Shown here one piece after another: positions 36,211-44,899 of a DNA stretch of 64,000 nucleotides. The DNA comes from Alkalimonas amylolytica. GTDB lineage: Bacteria > Pseudomonadota > Gammaproteobacteria > Enterobacterales > Alteromonadaceae. Under the pieces are notes generated by a model. It saw only the letters and a program-made list of their open reading frames with translations. It searched no databases and had not been told where the DNA came from. Each line of letters begins with the position of its first letter. The first letter of the stretch is position 1. The position numbers were made by a program, and so were the translations under genes. The stretch is taken from assembly GCF_900107845.1 (NCBI RefSeq), contig NZ_FNRM01000007.1, positions 1 through 64,000 of the forward strand. Direction: 5' to 3'.

Positions 36211-36783
36211 ATGAAAGTAATGAACCTAGCTGTTGGCTGCCTGTTAAGCTTGTTTATCGGAGCCACGCAGGCCAGCACTGTGGTTACTAAGCAAAATCTG
36301 CAGCGCTATCTGACCATGCTGCCAGAGATGGAAGCGCTTGAAGCCCGCTTCCCGGAAGTAGACAGCAGCACCTTGGAGTTGCAATCGCATTGCAACTGGC
36401 AACGTCACTACGACACTACCCTGAGCAAGCTGGCCACCACTGAGCATCGCCGCGCGTTGGAGCAACTGCTAAAGCAACATAACTTTACCCCGGCCGAATA
36501 CACCGAGCTGAGCTTCAAATTTGCCTGGACCTCGTTGCAGATGGTGGAACCCATGATGGAAATGATGCAGCAAATGCTGGAGTACATGCCAGCCGAAGAG
36601 CGCGCTGAACAAGAAGCTGAAATGCATAATCTAAAGCAAATCACCACTTTATTAAACCAGTGCATGACGAATGCAGAAAAAGAAACCATCACCAAATTAA
36701 CCGGTGAACTGATGCAGCAGATGATGGGCATGGATGAAGAGTCCATGCAGCAGTTTGAGCAACTGCTGCAGCAAATGCAGTAA
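36211..36783 (+). CDS. exported Met/Gln-rich helical protein of unknown function
   Basis: 190 aa; signal peptide (residues 1-21, ending TQA). The mature protein is predicted almost wholly helical, with a striking Met-rich segment (about residues 110-128: MVEPMMEMMQQML) and a Gln/Met-rich tail, plus two Cys that may pair. I recognise no named family. Met-rich periplasmic proteins sometimes bind copper or act as chaperones, but nothing here proves that. Good AAGGAAA ribosome site; immediately upstream of the heat-shock promoter of ibpA. Confidence 0.65.
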   Translation: MKVMNLAVGCLLSLFIGATQASTVVTKQNLQRYLTMLPEMEALEARFPEVDSSTLELQSHCNWQRHYDTTLSKLATTEHRRALEQLLKQHNFTPAEYTELSFKFAWTSLQMVEPMMEMMQQMLEYMPAEERAEQEAEMHNLKQITTLLNQCMTNAEKETITKLTGELMQQMMGMDEESMQQFEQLLQQMQ

Positions 36784-36802
36784 AAAAATTTGTTGGAGCT
36801 CA

Positions 36803-36830
36803 CTTGAAAGCTCCGCCGAAAACCCTACAT
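36803..36830 (+). promoter_or_regulatory. sigma-32 (heat-shock) promoter of the first sHsp gene
   Basis: CTTGAAA (36803-36809), 13-base spacer, CCCTACAT (36823-36830). It closely fits the RpoH consensus CTTGAAA-N11-16-CCCCATNT. Transcription would start near 36838, about 65 bases before the ATG. Confidence 0.8.
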
Positions 36831-36842
36831 AGAGTGATGACG

Positions 36843-36901
36843 GGGCAGGTCTCTAAGAGAGTGCCCTTAATCACAACTCGTATTGCTTTTCGGAGAATAT
36901 G
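36843..36901 (+). promoter_or_regulatory. ROSE-like RNA thermometer in the ibpA 5' UTR
   Basis: Hairpin 1 (36843-36866) pairs GGGCA with TGCCC around a CTCT/AGAG inner stem. Hairpin 2 (36879-36901) pairs CGTATT with AATATG. Then a bulged G (36885) in the conserved TTGCT precedes C-G, U-A and U-G pairs that bury the Shine-Dalgarno GGAG (36892-36895). This is the hallmark of ROSE elements controlling ibpA genes: the SD is freed at high temperature. Confidence 0.65.
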
Positions 36902-36903
36902 TT

Positions 36904-37374
36904 ATGAACACCATCGATTTTAGCCCATTGTACCGTAGCAGCATCGGTTTCGACCGTTTTGCCTCTTTATTGGATCACGCCTTGCGTTCGGATCAAAGCA
37001 ACAACAGCTACCCTCCTTACAACATAGAAGTACTGGATGAAAACCGCTATGCCATTACTCTGGCCGTAGCTGGCTTTACGCAGGACGATCTAAGCATCGA
37101 AGTCGAGCAAGGGGTGCTGACTATCAAAGGCAGCAAAGACAGCGACAGCAAGGAAAAACGTCAGTTCCTGCATCGCGGCATTGCCACCCGCTCCTTCGAG
37201 CGCAAATTTAATCTGGCCGAGTTTGTCGAAGTGGTCGACGCTTCGATGGATCATGGTTTGCTGACGGTGAGTCTGGTGAAAGAAATTCCAGAGAAAATGA
37301 AACCAAAGCAAATCGCCATCAAGGGTGCCAACGGCAACACCGCCATTGAACATAAGGCAGAAAAAGTCGCCTAA
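36904..37374 (+). CDS. ibpA: small heat-shock protein, IbpA type
   Basis: ATP-independent holdase that binds unfolding proteins for later refolding by DnaK/ClpB. 156 aa from the ATG at 36904. The N-terminus MNTIDFSPLYRSSIGFDRF is typical of IbpA/B, and the alpha-crystallin domain (about residues 37-128) contains ALAVAGF-like LAVAGFTQDDL, FLHRGIATRSFERKFNLAEFV and DGLL-like HGLLTVSL. An ATG 7 codons upstream would lie within the thermometer. It has a sigma-32 promoter and a strong terminator. Confidence 0.93.
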   Translation: MNTIDFSPLYRSSIGFDRFASLLDHALRSDQSNNSYPPYNIEVLDENRYAITLAVAGFTQDDLSIEVEQGVLTIKGSKDSDSKEKRQFLHRGIATRSFERKFNLAEFVEVVDASMDHGLLTVSLVKEIPEKMKPKQIAIKGANGNTAIEHKAEKVA

Positions 37375-37400
37375 GCCGGCGCAGGCGCCATCTGAATCAA

Positions 37401-37425
37401 GGGCTGCTAGTGAGCAGCCCTTTTT
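37401..37425 (+). terminator. terminator of ibpA
   Basis: Perfect 8-bp stem GGGCTGCT-AGTG-AGCAGCCC followed by TTTTT. Confidence 0.9.
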
Positions 37426-37481
37426 GTTTTCACCAACACGTATTTTGCTTGATCCAGCGCAGTATTTTCTTGGCAGAATTG

Positions 37482-37509
37482 ATTGAAAATTGACCAGCGA
37501 TCCCTATAT
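37482..37509 (+). promoter_or_regulatory. sigma-32-like promoter of the second sHsp gene
   Basis: ATTGAAA (37482-37488), 13-base spacer, CCCTATAT (37502-37509): the same spacing as the ibpA promoter. The leader is only about 26 bases; a small CCTG-TAA-CAGG hairpin touches the AGGAGG ribosome site. Confidence 0.7.
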
Positions 37510-37541
37510 TGCATGTGATACAACCTGTAACAGGAGGACGT

Positions 37542-38096
37542 ATGAACTGGCAAAAATTGAATCCGTGGAACTGGTTTCAGCATGAAGATGCCGAACAGCC
37601 GTCGGTTCCGGTACAGCGAACTCAAACTGCGGAGCCATCGAATGCACCGCTGCATCCGATGCTGCAGTTTCATCAAGAGATGAACCGTTTGTTTGATGAT
37701 GCCTTTAAACACTTTGGTGCACCATCTTTGTTTGGCAGCAGTCCGCTGCTTAGCGGCAACGACTGGTTCAAACCCAGTCTGGACTTATCCGCCAGCGATC
37801 AGAACTACTGCATCCGGCTGGAGGTACCTGGTTTGCAAGAGTCTGATCTGGCCATTGATCTGCAAGGCGATGTGCTGACCATCAAAGGTCAGATCAAGCA
37901 AGAGCTGGAAGACAAAGACCGGCACTTCTACCGCAGCGAACGCCGCTACGGCACCTTCCGCCGTACCCTGGCCCTGCCAGCCGATGCCGATAGCAACAGC
38001 ATCGATGCCAGGCTAAAAGACGGCGTGCTCAGCATTACCATGGCGCGCAAAGAAAGCAGTGCTGATGGGGTAAAGCAAATTCCGATCAATCGGTGA
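37542..38096 (+). CDS. Hsp20/alpha-crystallin family protein
   Basis: 184 aa from the ATG at 37542, which follows a perfect AGGAGG. A Trp/Pro-rich N-terminal arm (NWQKLNPWNWF) and a linker precede the alpha-crystallin domain (about residues 75-175: FKPSLDLSASDQNYCIRLEVPGLQESDLAI, HFYRSERRYGTFRRTLALPADAD, LKDGVLSITMARK). It belongs to the class-A Hsp20 subgroup rather than IbpA/B, so it is probably not a recent duplicate of its neighbour. Own heat-shock promoter and terminator. Confidence 0.9.
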   Translation: MNWQKLNPWNWFQHEDAEQPSVPVQRTQTAEPSNAPLHPMLQFHQEMNRLFDDAFKHFGAPSLFGSSPLLSGNDWFKPSLDLSASDQNYCIRLEVPGLQESDLAIDLQGDVLTIKGQIKQELEDKDRHFYRSERRYGTFRRTLALPADADSNSIDARLKDGVLSITMARKESSADGVKQIPINR

Positions 38097-38106
38097 CCTG
38101 ATACAC

Positions 38107-38135
38107 AAAGAGCCAGCAGCAATAGCTGGCTCTTT
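38107..38135 (+). terminator. terminator of the second sHsp gene
   Basis: Perfect 11-bp stem AAAGAGCCAGC / GCTGGCTCTTT with a 7-base loop. Confidence 0.85.
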
Positions 38136-38222
38136 GCATAGGGTGATCAAGCACTTGCATTTCCACCAGACTGTCGTAAAGTGGTTTTAGGAAGGATCCA
38201 GGGAATCAGCACAGGAGGTGGC

Positions 38223-39059
38223 ATGCATAAATCCGAGCAGCAAAGCCGGTTACGCTTTATCGATTTTATCTTGTACTGGGAAGGGAAAATTCAAAACAAA
38301 CAGTTGGTGGCGCAGTTTGGCGTCAGCCGCCAACAAGCCTGGCAAGATTTACAGCGTTACGCCGAGCTTTACCCCGCCAATCTGCAGCCTGTGGTGCCAA
38401 ACAAAGCCTACCGTGCCTCAACCAGCTTTCGGCCGATGTTGCATACCCCAGATATTGATCACTACCTGCGCTGGGTGCAGAACCCCGCTTGTTTCGAGCA
38501 AGCAGGCGAGGCAACACCTGGCAACAGTGCTACCTTGCAGCTACCGCCCCGTCAGGTCAGTGCCAGCCTGATCCGTGTGCTGGTGCAGGCGCTGCGCGAG
38601 CAGCAACGGGTTGAAGTGGATTACGTTTCCCTGACCAACCCAGACCGCGAAGGCCGCATTATCAGCCCGCATACCCTAATCAATACCGGCCTGCGTTGGC
38701 ACTTGCGTGGCTGGTGCGAGAAACACCGCGAGTACCGCGACTTTGTGCTCAGCCACTTTCGTGGTGCAGCGGAGCTCCTGGGCCCGGCCGAGAAAACCGG
38801 AGCCGACGATGCCGCCTGGCATACCGAAATCACCCTACACCTGGTACCCGACCGCAGGCTCAGCCCCGAACAACAAGCCGTGCTGGCACACGACTACCAA
38901 ATGCACAACGGCCAGCTGCACCTGACCACCCGCGCTGCCCTGGCGCAGTACCTGCTGCAGCAAATGCAAGTCAATGTAAAAACGCTGGACGCCATCCCCG
39001 AAGCCCAGCAGCTGGAGCTTGCCAACCTACATGACGTCAAACCCTGGTTGTTCAGCTGA
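38223..39059 (+). CDS. WYL-domain transcriptional regulator beside the CRISPR-Cas locus
   Basis: 278 aa. An N-terminal winged helix-turn-helix (about residues 10-55, with LVAQFGVSRQQAWQDLQRY) is followed by a WYL domain (about 115-190: VEVDYVSLTNPDREGRIISP, TGLRWHLRGWCEKHREYRDFVLSHFRG) and a WCX-like C-terminal part. The layout and length match BrxR/CapW-type repressors of defence islands, which sense a nucleic-acid or nucleotide ligand. It lies 114 bases upstream of cas1 on the same strand, with an AGGAGG site before the ATG at 38223. Control of the cas genes is inference. Confidence 0.82.
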   Translation: MHKSEQQSRLRFIDFILYWEGKIQNKQLVAQFGVSRQQAWQDLQRYAELYPANLQPVVPNKAYRASTSFRPMLHTPDIDHYLRWVQNPACFEQAGEATPGNSATLQLPPRQVSASLIRVLVQALREQQRVEVDYVSLTNPDREGRIISPHTLINTGLRWHLRGWCEKHREYRDFVLSHFRGAAELLGPAEKTGADDAAWHTEITLHLVPDRRLSPEQQAVLAHDYQMHNGQLHLTTRAALAQYLLQQMQVNVKTLDAIPEAQQLELANLHDVKPWLFS

Positions 39060-39173
39060 TTTATCCGGTTTTTATCACAGAACCGTTAAGTCAGTTTACG
39101 TGGGTTTCTGTACAGTGGTTGTGTTGGTTGGGGGAGGGGGTAGAGTGGATAGTAGGCAAACAGAGGATTGATG

Positions 39174-40151
39174 ATGGATAACTTTTCGCCATCCGATTTA
39201 AAGAGCATTCTGCACTCCAAGCGGGCGAATATGTATTACCTGCAGCATTGCCGGTTACTCGTGAAAGGTGGCCGGGTCGAGTATGTTACTGATGAAGGAA
39301 AGCAGTCGCTGTACTGGAATATCCCCATCGCTAATACAACTTGTTTATTGCTGGGGACCGGCACTTCTGTGACTCAAGCGGCAATGCGGGAATTAGCGCG
39401 AGCAGGTGTTTTAGTCGGCTTTTGCGGCGGTGGTGGTACGCCACTATTTAGTGTCAATGATGTTGAAGTAGAGGTCGCTTGGTTTAATCCGCAAAGCGAG
39501 TACCGGCCCTGTGAGTATTTACAGCAATGGTTAAAATTCTGGCCTGATGATAGCAAACGGTTACAGGCAGCTAAGACGATTCAGCAGTTTAGGATTGATT
39601 TTACGCTAAGGCATTGGTTAAAAAACAAATCATTTATTGATAACGGCTTTGTGGTTAGTGAAAGCGAGTTAACATCTGCTTTGTCTCGATTTCGCCAAGA
39701 TGTCGATACAGCCGATGGTACTCAGCAACTCATGTTGGCCGAAGCCCGTCTGACCAAGCTACTGTATAAAATCGCCTGCAATACTCTGGCACATGATGAA
39801 AGCTTTACCCGAGCCAAAGGTGGTAATGGTATCGATCCTGCTAATCGTTTTTTAGACCACGGCAATTACTTGGCCTATGGGTTAGGCGCTACGGCCACTT
39901 GGGTGTTGGGTTTGCCTCATGGTTTTTCCGTGTTGCATGGCAAAACCCGCCGTGGTGGTTTAGTGTTTGATGCCGCTGATTTAATCAAAGATGCATTAGT
40001 GTTACCCCAAGCCTTTATCAGTGCGATGAACGGTGATGACGACCAAGAGTTCCGGCAAAACTGTATTACCAATTTTCAGCAAGCTGAGGCTCTGGACTAC
40101 ATAATCGATTGTTTGAAAGAAATTGCAGTAATACATGGTGGCGAATCATGA
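39174..40151 (+). CDS. cas1: CRISPR-associated integrase Cas1, type I-F
   Basis: Integrase that, with the Cas2 part of Cas2-3, inserts new spacers at the leader end. 325 aa with type I-F features: SDLKSILHSKRANMYYLQHCRLLVKGGRVEYV at the N-terminus, LLLGTGTSVTQAAMRELARAGV, HDESFTRAKG and GLPHGFSVLHGKTRRGGLVFD, which include the conserved His and acidic metal ligands. Three starts are adjacent (TTG 39168, ATG 39171, ATG 39174); I choose 39174 for its 7-base distance to GAGG. It overlaps cas2-3 by ATGA. Confidence 0.95.
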   Translation: MDNFSPSDLKSILHSKRANMYYLQHCRLLVKGGRVEYVTDEGKQSLYWNIPIANTTCLLLGTGTSVTQAAMRELARAGVLVGFCGGGGTPLFSVNDVEVEVAWFNPQSEYRPCEYLQQWLKFWPDDSKRLQAAKTIQQFRIDFTLRHWLKNKSFIDNGFVVSESELTSALSRFRQDVDTADGTQQLMLAEARLTKLLYKIACNTLAHDESFTRAKGGNGIDPANRFLDHGNYLAYGLGATATWVLGLPHGFSVLHGKTRRGGLVFDAADLIKDALVLPQAFISAMNGDDDQEFRQNCITNFQQAEALDYIIDCLKEIAVIHGGES

Positions 40152-43100
40152 ACATCATGTTGGTATCGCAGTGCTCAAAAAATGCGCTGAATGAAACCCG
40201 GCGGATCATTGACCAGTTTGCTGAACGGCGTGGCGACAGAACATGGCAAACACCAATAACGCTTCAAGGGCTTGATGTACTGCGTAAGCTGCTAAAAAAG
40301 ACGGCTCGGCGAAATACGGCTGTTGCCTGTCATTGGATCCGCAGTAAAAACCATACCGAACTGTTATGGGTGGTTGGTAATCAGCGAAAATTTAATATTG
40401 ATGGTGCTACACCAACCAATATGACGTTGCGCAATATTCTGCGTAGTGAGGATGAAAACAGCTGGCATAACGCCGAGGTTATTGCCTTGTTGGCTGCTAT
40501 TGCTGGGTTGTTTCATGATTTTGGTAAAGCCAATCTATTGTTTCAGCAAAAAATAGACCCCAAAGTAAAAACTGCGGGTTATGAGCCTTATCGCCATGAA
40601 TGGGTATCGTTGCGGCTATTTCAGGCATTTACTGCCGGTAAAACGGATAAGCAATGGCTTACTGAATTAGCCAATATTACGGCTGGGTTTGAGCAGCACG
40701 TTCTAGTCAAACTACATAAAGACATGCCGGAACAGCGCCTGCTGGAGCCATTTGCCGGTTTAGCATCAGTTTCCCGATTAGTGGCATGGTTAATCGTATC
40801 ACATCATCGGTTACCGGTATTTTCGCCGAAAAACTCAAATATGTCGCCGTCTTTAAGCACTATTAAAGGTTGGCTGTCAGATGATTTTAATGTGTTATGG
40901 AATTCAATAAACAGTGCTGAGAGTTGTGAGCAACAGCGACGTGAGCAAAACTGGTTTTTTGAATATGGCACGCCTTTGCTCAGTGCAACCTGGCGGAAAA
41001 AAGCTGGTGAAATAGCAGTGCGCGCACTTCGTTGCCATAAATTGTTTGAAAGTGATTGGTTTGAGCAACGTTTCACCAGCCATCTTGCCAGGTTATCGTT
41101 AATGTTGGCGGATCACTACTATTCTGCCCAAGTACCTACAGAGAAATGGCAAGATGCGAATTATGCGGCCTTTGCCAATTCTGATCGGCAAACCCGAGCG
41201 CTGAAGCAGAAGCTGGATGAGCACAATGTAGGTGTTAGCCAGAATGCCTATTTACTGGCCAGAAATTTACCCACATTAAAAAATACTTTGCCAGCGATTA
41301 TCCGGCATAAAGGTTTTAAACAACGGGCTAAGCAGGAAAAGTTTCGTTGGCAGGATAAAGCGTATGACCTGGCCTGCTCTGTGCGTACAAGCAGCGTTTC
41401 CCAGGGGTTTTTCGGTATCAATATGGCCAGCACAGGTAAGGGTAAAACCTTTGCCAATGCCCGAATTATGTATGGCCTTGCTGATGAAAAGCTGGGTTGC
41501 CGCTTTAGTGTGGCACTGGGACTAAGAACTTTAACGTTACAAACCGGTGATGCGCTAAAAGAGCGATTGCACCTAACCGATGACGATCTTGCTGTACTGA
41601 TAGGCTCAGCTGCTGTTCAGCAATTGCATGACATCAATAAGCAAGCACAACTAGCAGAACAGGCTATGAGCAACAATAGCAGTGGCAGTGAGTCACTGGC
41701 TGATCCCATTGCAGAGCATCTTTACGTCAGTTATGAGGGTAGTGTGTATGATGGCCGTTTAAAAGACTGGTTAAACAGCAGCCCCAAGTTAAACCAGCTA
41801 GTAAGTGCGCCTGTACTGGTAAGCACTATTGATCATCTGATGCCAGCAACGGAAGGTGTGCGTGGTGGGAAGCAAATCGCTCCTATGCTGCGGTTGCTAA
41901 CGGCAGATTTAGTGCTGGATGAACCCGATGATTTCGATACTGCTGATTTGCCGGCGCTGTGCAGGTTGGTCAACTGGGCCGGAATGCTAGGTGCAAGAGT
42001 CCTGCTTTCATCAGCTACCTTACCGCCAGTACTGGTATGTGCTTTGTTTGAGGCCTATCGCACCGGTAGAGAGCACTTTAATGCAGTAAATGCTGACGGA
42101 CGAACCCAGCAGCCAATTATCTGTGGTTGGTTTGATGAGTTTTCTGCCGTAAAAGCAGAGTGTGTGGATAAAAAGCAACTTATGCAGCAGCATTTGGCAT
42201 TTGTTGAAAAGCGGGTTAAGGCATTGGCAACTCAGCCTTTAGTGCGTAAAGCCAATTTACTGGAGGTTACCGCCAGCAGCAAAAATCCAGCTCAGATTAT
42301 CAGCAAGTTGGCTAGCCTGATTCAGCAGAGCATTTGTCAGTTACATCATGGGCATCATCAAGTGGCACCTGCTGGGAAAAAAGTATCTATCGGCCTGGTG
42401 CGTATGGCCAATATTAACCCTATGGTGGCTGTTGCGAAGCAGTTGCTGCAGATGACAGTGCCGGCTGATTACCGTATCCATTATTGTGTGTACCACAGCC
42501 AGTACCCCTTGGTCGTTCGCTCTGCTATTGAGCAAAAATTGGATGCGGCACTGACCCGTTACAATACCTCGGCACTTTGGCAACAAGCCGAAATTAAACA
42601 AGCTTTAGCTGAATACCCGGAAGGTAATCACCTGTTTGTTGTGTTGGCGACGTCTGTCGCCGAAGTGGGTAGGGATCACGATTATGACTGGGCTATCGCC
42701 GAACCAAGTTCAATGCGCTCATTAATTCAGCTGGCTGGTCGTATTCAGCGGCACAGGCAGCAACCAGCAAGCAGTGATAACCTACTGATTTTGTCTCAAA
42801 ATTACAGGGCACTAAAAGCATCTACAGATCGTTTTGGGAAGCTAAAACCTGCATACTGCCAGCCTGGCTTTGAGCGAGACGATTTACGGCTTGATAGCCA
42901 TGATCTTAAAGAAATTTTGCCTGAAGAATCATTTCTGGCTATCAATGCATTGCCACGAATAACGCAGCCGTCATTACAGCCTTCAAAGATATTAAGCAAC
43001 TTGGTGTTGTTTGAACACTTTTCGTTGTTTCAGAATTTGCTTCCTCAGCCCAACATGCCATTACCTAAAAACGTTGTATGGCCACCTGATTACGCCGCAA

Positions 43101-43486
43101 GGTGGTGGCAGCATGATGCAACGTGGAGTGCTGAATTACAAAGGAGAAAGCCGTTTCGTAAATCATCGCCTGATGAACCTTACTGTCTGATGTTATCGGA
43201 AGAAGATGTCGAGCCAATATTTACGCGGATTAATGATGCTGTCTGGCCGCTGGAATATATCGAAGCAGAAAACTTTGTCACTGAAAGCTGGCAGCCAACG
43301 CAAGGCAACCATGCCTGGTTTACGCTGGATGCGCTTTCGGTATATCAGCAGCGTGCAGAACAAATGGGGCTCACACTTGAAGAGGCAAGTAAGCAATTCG
43401 GTGAGATCCGCTTAAGAATAAAACAGAATGCCGAAAAGTGGAATTACCACCCGGTTTTAGGCGTGTATAGCGTTGAAGGAGATTAA
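40148..43486 (+). CDS. cas3: Cas2-Cas3 fusion nuclease-helicase, type I-F
   Basis: 1112 aa. An N-terminal Cas2-like domain (about residues 1-95, MNIMLVSQCSKNALNETRRI) is fused to an HD nuclease (HD pair at H123-D124 in GLFHDFGKAN) and an SF2 helicase. The helicase has Walker A TGKGKT (about residue 430), DExD-box LVLDEPDDFD (about 590), SAT motif LLSSATLPP and motif VI QLAGRIQRHRQ (about 860). It serves both adaptation, with Cas1, and degradation of DNA marked by the Csy complex. The ATG at 40148 overlaps the cas1 stop, and csy1 starts directly after its stop. Confidence 0.96.
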   Translation: MNIMLVSQCSKNALNETRRIIDQFAERRGDRTWQTPITLQGLDVLRKLLKKTARRNTAVACHWIRSKNHTELLWVVGNQRKFNIDGATPTNMTLRNILRSEDENSWHNAEVIALLAAIAGLFHDFGKANLLFQQKIDPKVKTAGYEPYRHEWVSLRLFQAFTAGKTDKQWLTELANITAGFEQHVLVKLHKDMPEQRLLEPFAGLASVSRLVAWLIVSHHRLPVFSPKNSNMSPSLSTIKGWLSDDFNVLWNSINSAESCEQQRREQNWFFEYGTPLLSATWRKKAGEIAVRALRCHKLFESDWFEQRFTSHLARLSLMLADHYYSAQVPTEKWQDANYAAFANSDRQTRALKQKLDEHNVGVSQNAYLLARNLPTLKNTLPAIIRHKGFKQRAKQEKFRWQDKAYDLACSVRTSSVSQGFFGINMASTGKGKTFANARIMYGLADEKLGCRFSVALGLRTLTLQTGDALKERLHLTDDDLAVLIGSAAVQQLHDINKQAQLAEQAMSNNSSGSESLADPIAEHLYVSYEGSVYDGRLKDWLNSSPKLNQLVSAPVLVSTIDHLMPATEGVRGGKQIAPMLRLLTADLVLDEPDDFDTADLPALCRLVNWAGMLGARVLLSSATLPPVLVCALFEAYRTGREHFNAVNADGRTQQPIICGWFDEFSAVKAECVDKKQLMQQHLAFVEKRVKALATQPLVRKANLLEVTASSKNPAQIISKLASLIQQSICQLHHGHHQVAPAGKKVSIGLVRMANINPMVAVAKQLLQMTVPADYRIHYCVYHSQYPLVVRSAIEQKLDAALTRYNTSALWQQAEIKQALAEYPEGNHLFVVLATSVAEVGRDHDYDWAIAEPSSMRSLIQLAGRIQRHRQQPASSDNLLILSQNYRALKASTDRFGKLKPAYCQPGFERDDLRLDSHDLKEILPEESFLAINALPRITQPSLQPSKILSNLVLFEHFSLFQNLLPQPNMPLPKNVVWPPDYAARWWQHDATWSAELQRRKPFRKSSPDEPYCLMLSEEDVEPIFTRINDAVWPLEYIEAENFVTESWQPTQGNHAWFTLDALSVYQQRAEQMGLTLEEASKQFGEIRLRIKQNAEKWNYHPVLGVYSVEGD

Positions 43487-44899
43487 ATGAACACTGAAGT
43501 TATTGCGTCAATCCTCGAATACTTCGAGGTGGTCGAAAAAGATTCTGTATTATTTCCGATTAGGAAGAAGCTTGATGAAAAGCAAAAGGAGTTTTCTAAA
43601 CTCAAACTGGATGATCCAAAAGCCACGAAGTTGCAGCAAGTCATCAGCGCACTTCAGACGCAGTTGGTTAAGCAGAGGGAGCTCTCGCTTTTGACTGAAA
43701 TACCAGCTTGGTTTGATAACGTTGCTCAGAACGGATTGAATTGTAAGAAAAGGATGGCTAAGGTCACGCACTCAACCAAATTCAGTCATCCAGAAAATGA
43801 ATACTCTGGTATCTGTGTGGAACCGGCGCAGGGCGGTGACTATCTATCGACTGATAACTCTGGCTTTAATGAATATGAAATTTCTTACAGTAATGGCGCG
43901 TTGATAAGAATTGCCCTTTTTTTCCATGTGAATTTTAGCGGTAAGACTGTTTTTGAGCGGCTGATCTCTAACGATTTTGAATGGCTTAACTGCTTTAGTA
44001 ACTCAACTGAGAAAGTCCACGAGTGGGGGCAGGGGCTCGCGTGCTGGCTTGGCGAGCATGATTTGAAAGCTATTGAAAAGATGAAGCAGCTATATTTTCC
44101 CGTTTCAGGTGATGAATATCATCTGCTTTCGCCAATGACTTCTTCATCTCTTGCTCACGAACTGTTTAAAAAGATAAATAACTCGAAATGGAGTGAAAGC
44201 AGTAAAAAGGGGCGTTACGCAAAGAGCAAATCACTTTACTCAGAACTAGCTGTTACAGAGTTTCCTAAACTGGCCACTACTTTTTTTGGCGGTGCTCATC
44301 CTCGAAACATTTCGCTGTTGAATCATTTGAGATCGGGCAAAACCTACTTACTCAACTGTGCACCGCCATCCTGGAAGACGACGTTAAAACCACCGTTAAA
44401 TGAACAATCTATATTTTCTGGCCGTGAATTTAACCGCCGGGTATGGCGTGATTTACAAGAATTACAACGTTACTTGCTTAGTGTAAAAGGGCTCGACAGT
44501 ACTTTAGAAATTCGCCGTAATATCGCCGCTTACGCAAATGATCTTATTGATGGATTGTTAAATTATGCGGCTGAAGTGCAGGGGTTAACTGAGCATGCGG
44601 GCTGGAGCCAGCAAGATTGCACTTTAAACCCAGCAGAGCAGCTGTGGCTGGATGCCTGGTGCGAAGACCTGCAATTTCAGCAAAAAAGAGCTACCAGCAA
44701 CTGGCAGCAAGACATTTGCACGGCATTTGCCGGCTGGTTAAATAACAAGCTGAACTATGCCCTGAAACAAGACGGGTTGGTGTTTGGCACTGTGCAATAT
44801 CAGCATTGGGCGAAGTTGTTGTCGCCCCGACTACGTGACTATGAGCTTGGCACAAGCGTATTTTCTGCTGGCAAGTCACAAGCGGAGGTAGCGGTATGA
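43487..44899 (+). CDS. csy1: Csy1 (Cas8f), large subunit of the type I-F complex
   Basis: 470 aa. Recognises the PAM and, with Csy2, holds the crRNA 5' handle. The signature THSTKFSHPENEYSGI of Csy1 proteins is present, as are LNHLRSGKTYLLNCAPPSW, FSGREFNRRVWRDLQELQRYLL and the C-terminal FAGWLNNKLNYAL helical region. The first 80 residues are Lys/Glu-rich and the gene looks more A/T-rich than its neighbours. It starts with no gap after cas2-3 and overlaps csy2 by ATGA. Confidence 0.94.
   Translation: MNTEVIASILEYFEVVEKDSVLFPIRKKLDEKQKEFSKLKLDDPKATKLQQVISALQTQLVKQRELSLLTEIPAWFDNVAQNGLNCKKRMAKVTHSTKFSHPENEYSGICVEPAQGGDYLSTDNSGFNEYEISYSNGALIRIALFFHVNFSGKTVFERLISNDFEWLNCFSNSTEKVHEWGQGLACWLGEHDLKAIEKMKQLYFPVSGDEYHLLSPMTSSSLAHELFKKINNSKWSESSKKGRYAKSKSLYSELAVTEFPKLATTFFGGAHPRNISLLNHLRSGKTYLLNCAPPSWKTTLKPPLNEQSIFSGREFNRRVWRDLQELQRYLLSVKGLDSTLEIRRNIAAYANDLIDGLLNYAAEVQGLTEHAGWSQQDCTLNPAEQLWLDAWCEDLQFQQKRATSNWQQDICTAFAGWLNNKLNYALKQDGLVFGTVQYQHWAKLLSPRLRDYELGTSVFSAGKSQAEVAV

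Noticed and set aside
43487-44899. Possible transposon origin of the A/T-rich csy1
   Set aside because: No inverted repeats or transposase nearby; Csy1 signatures are complete and the operon is contiguous.
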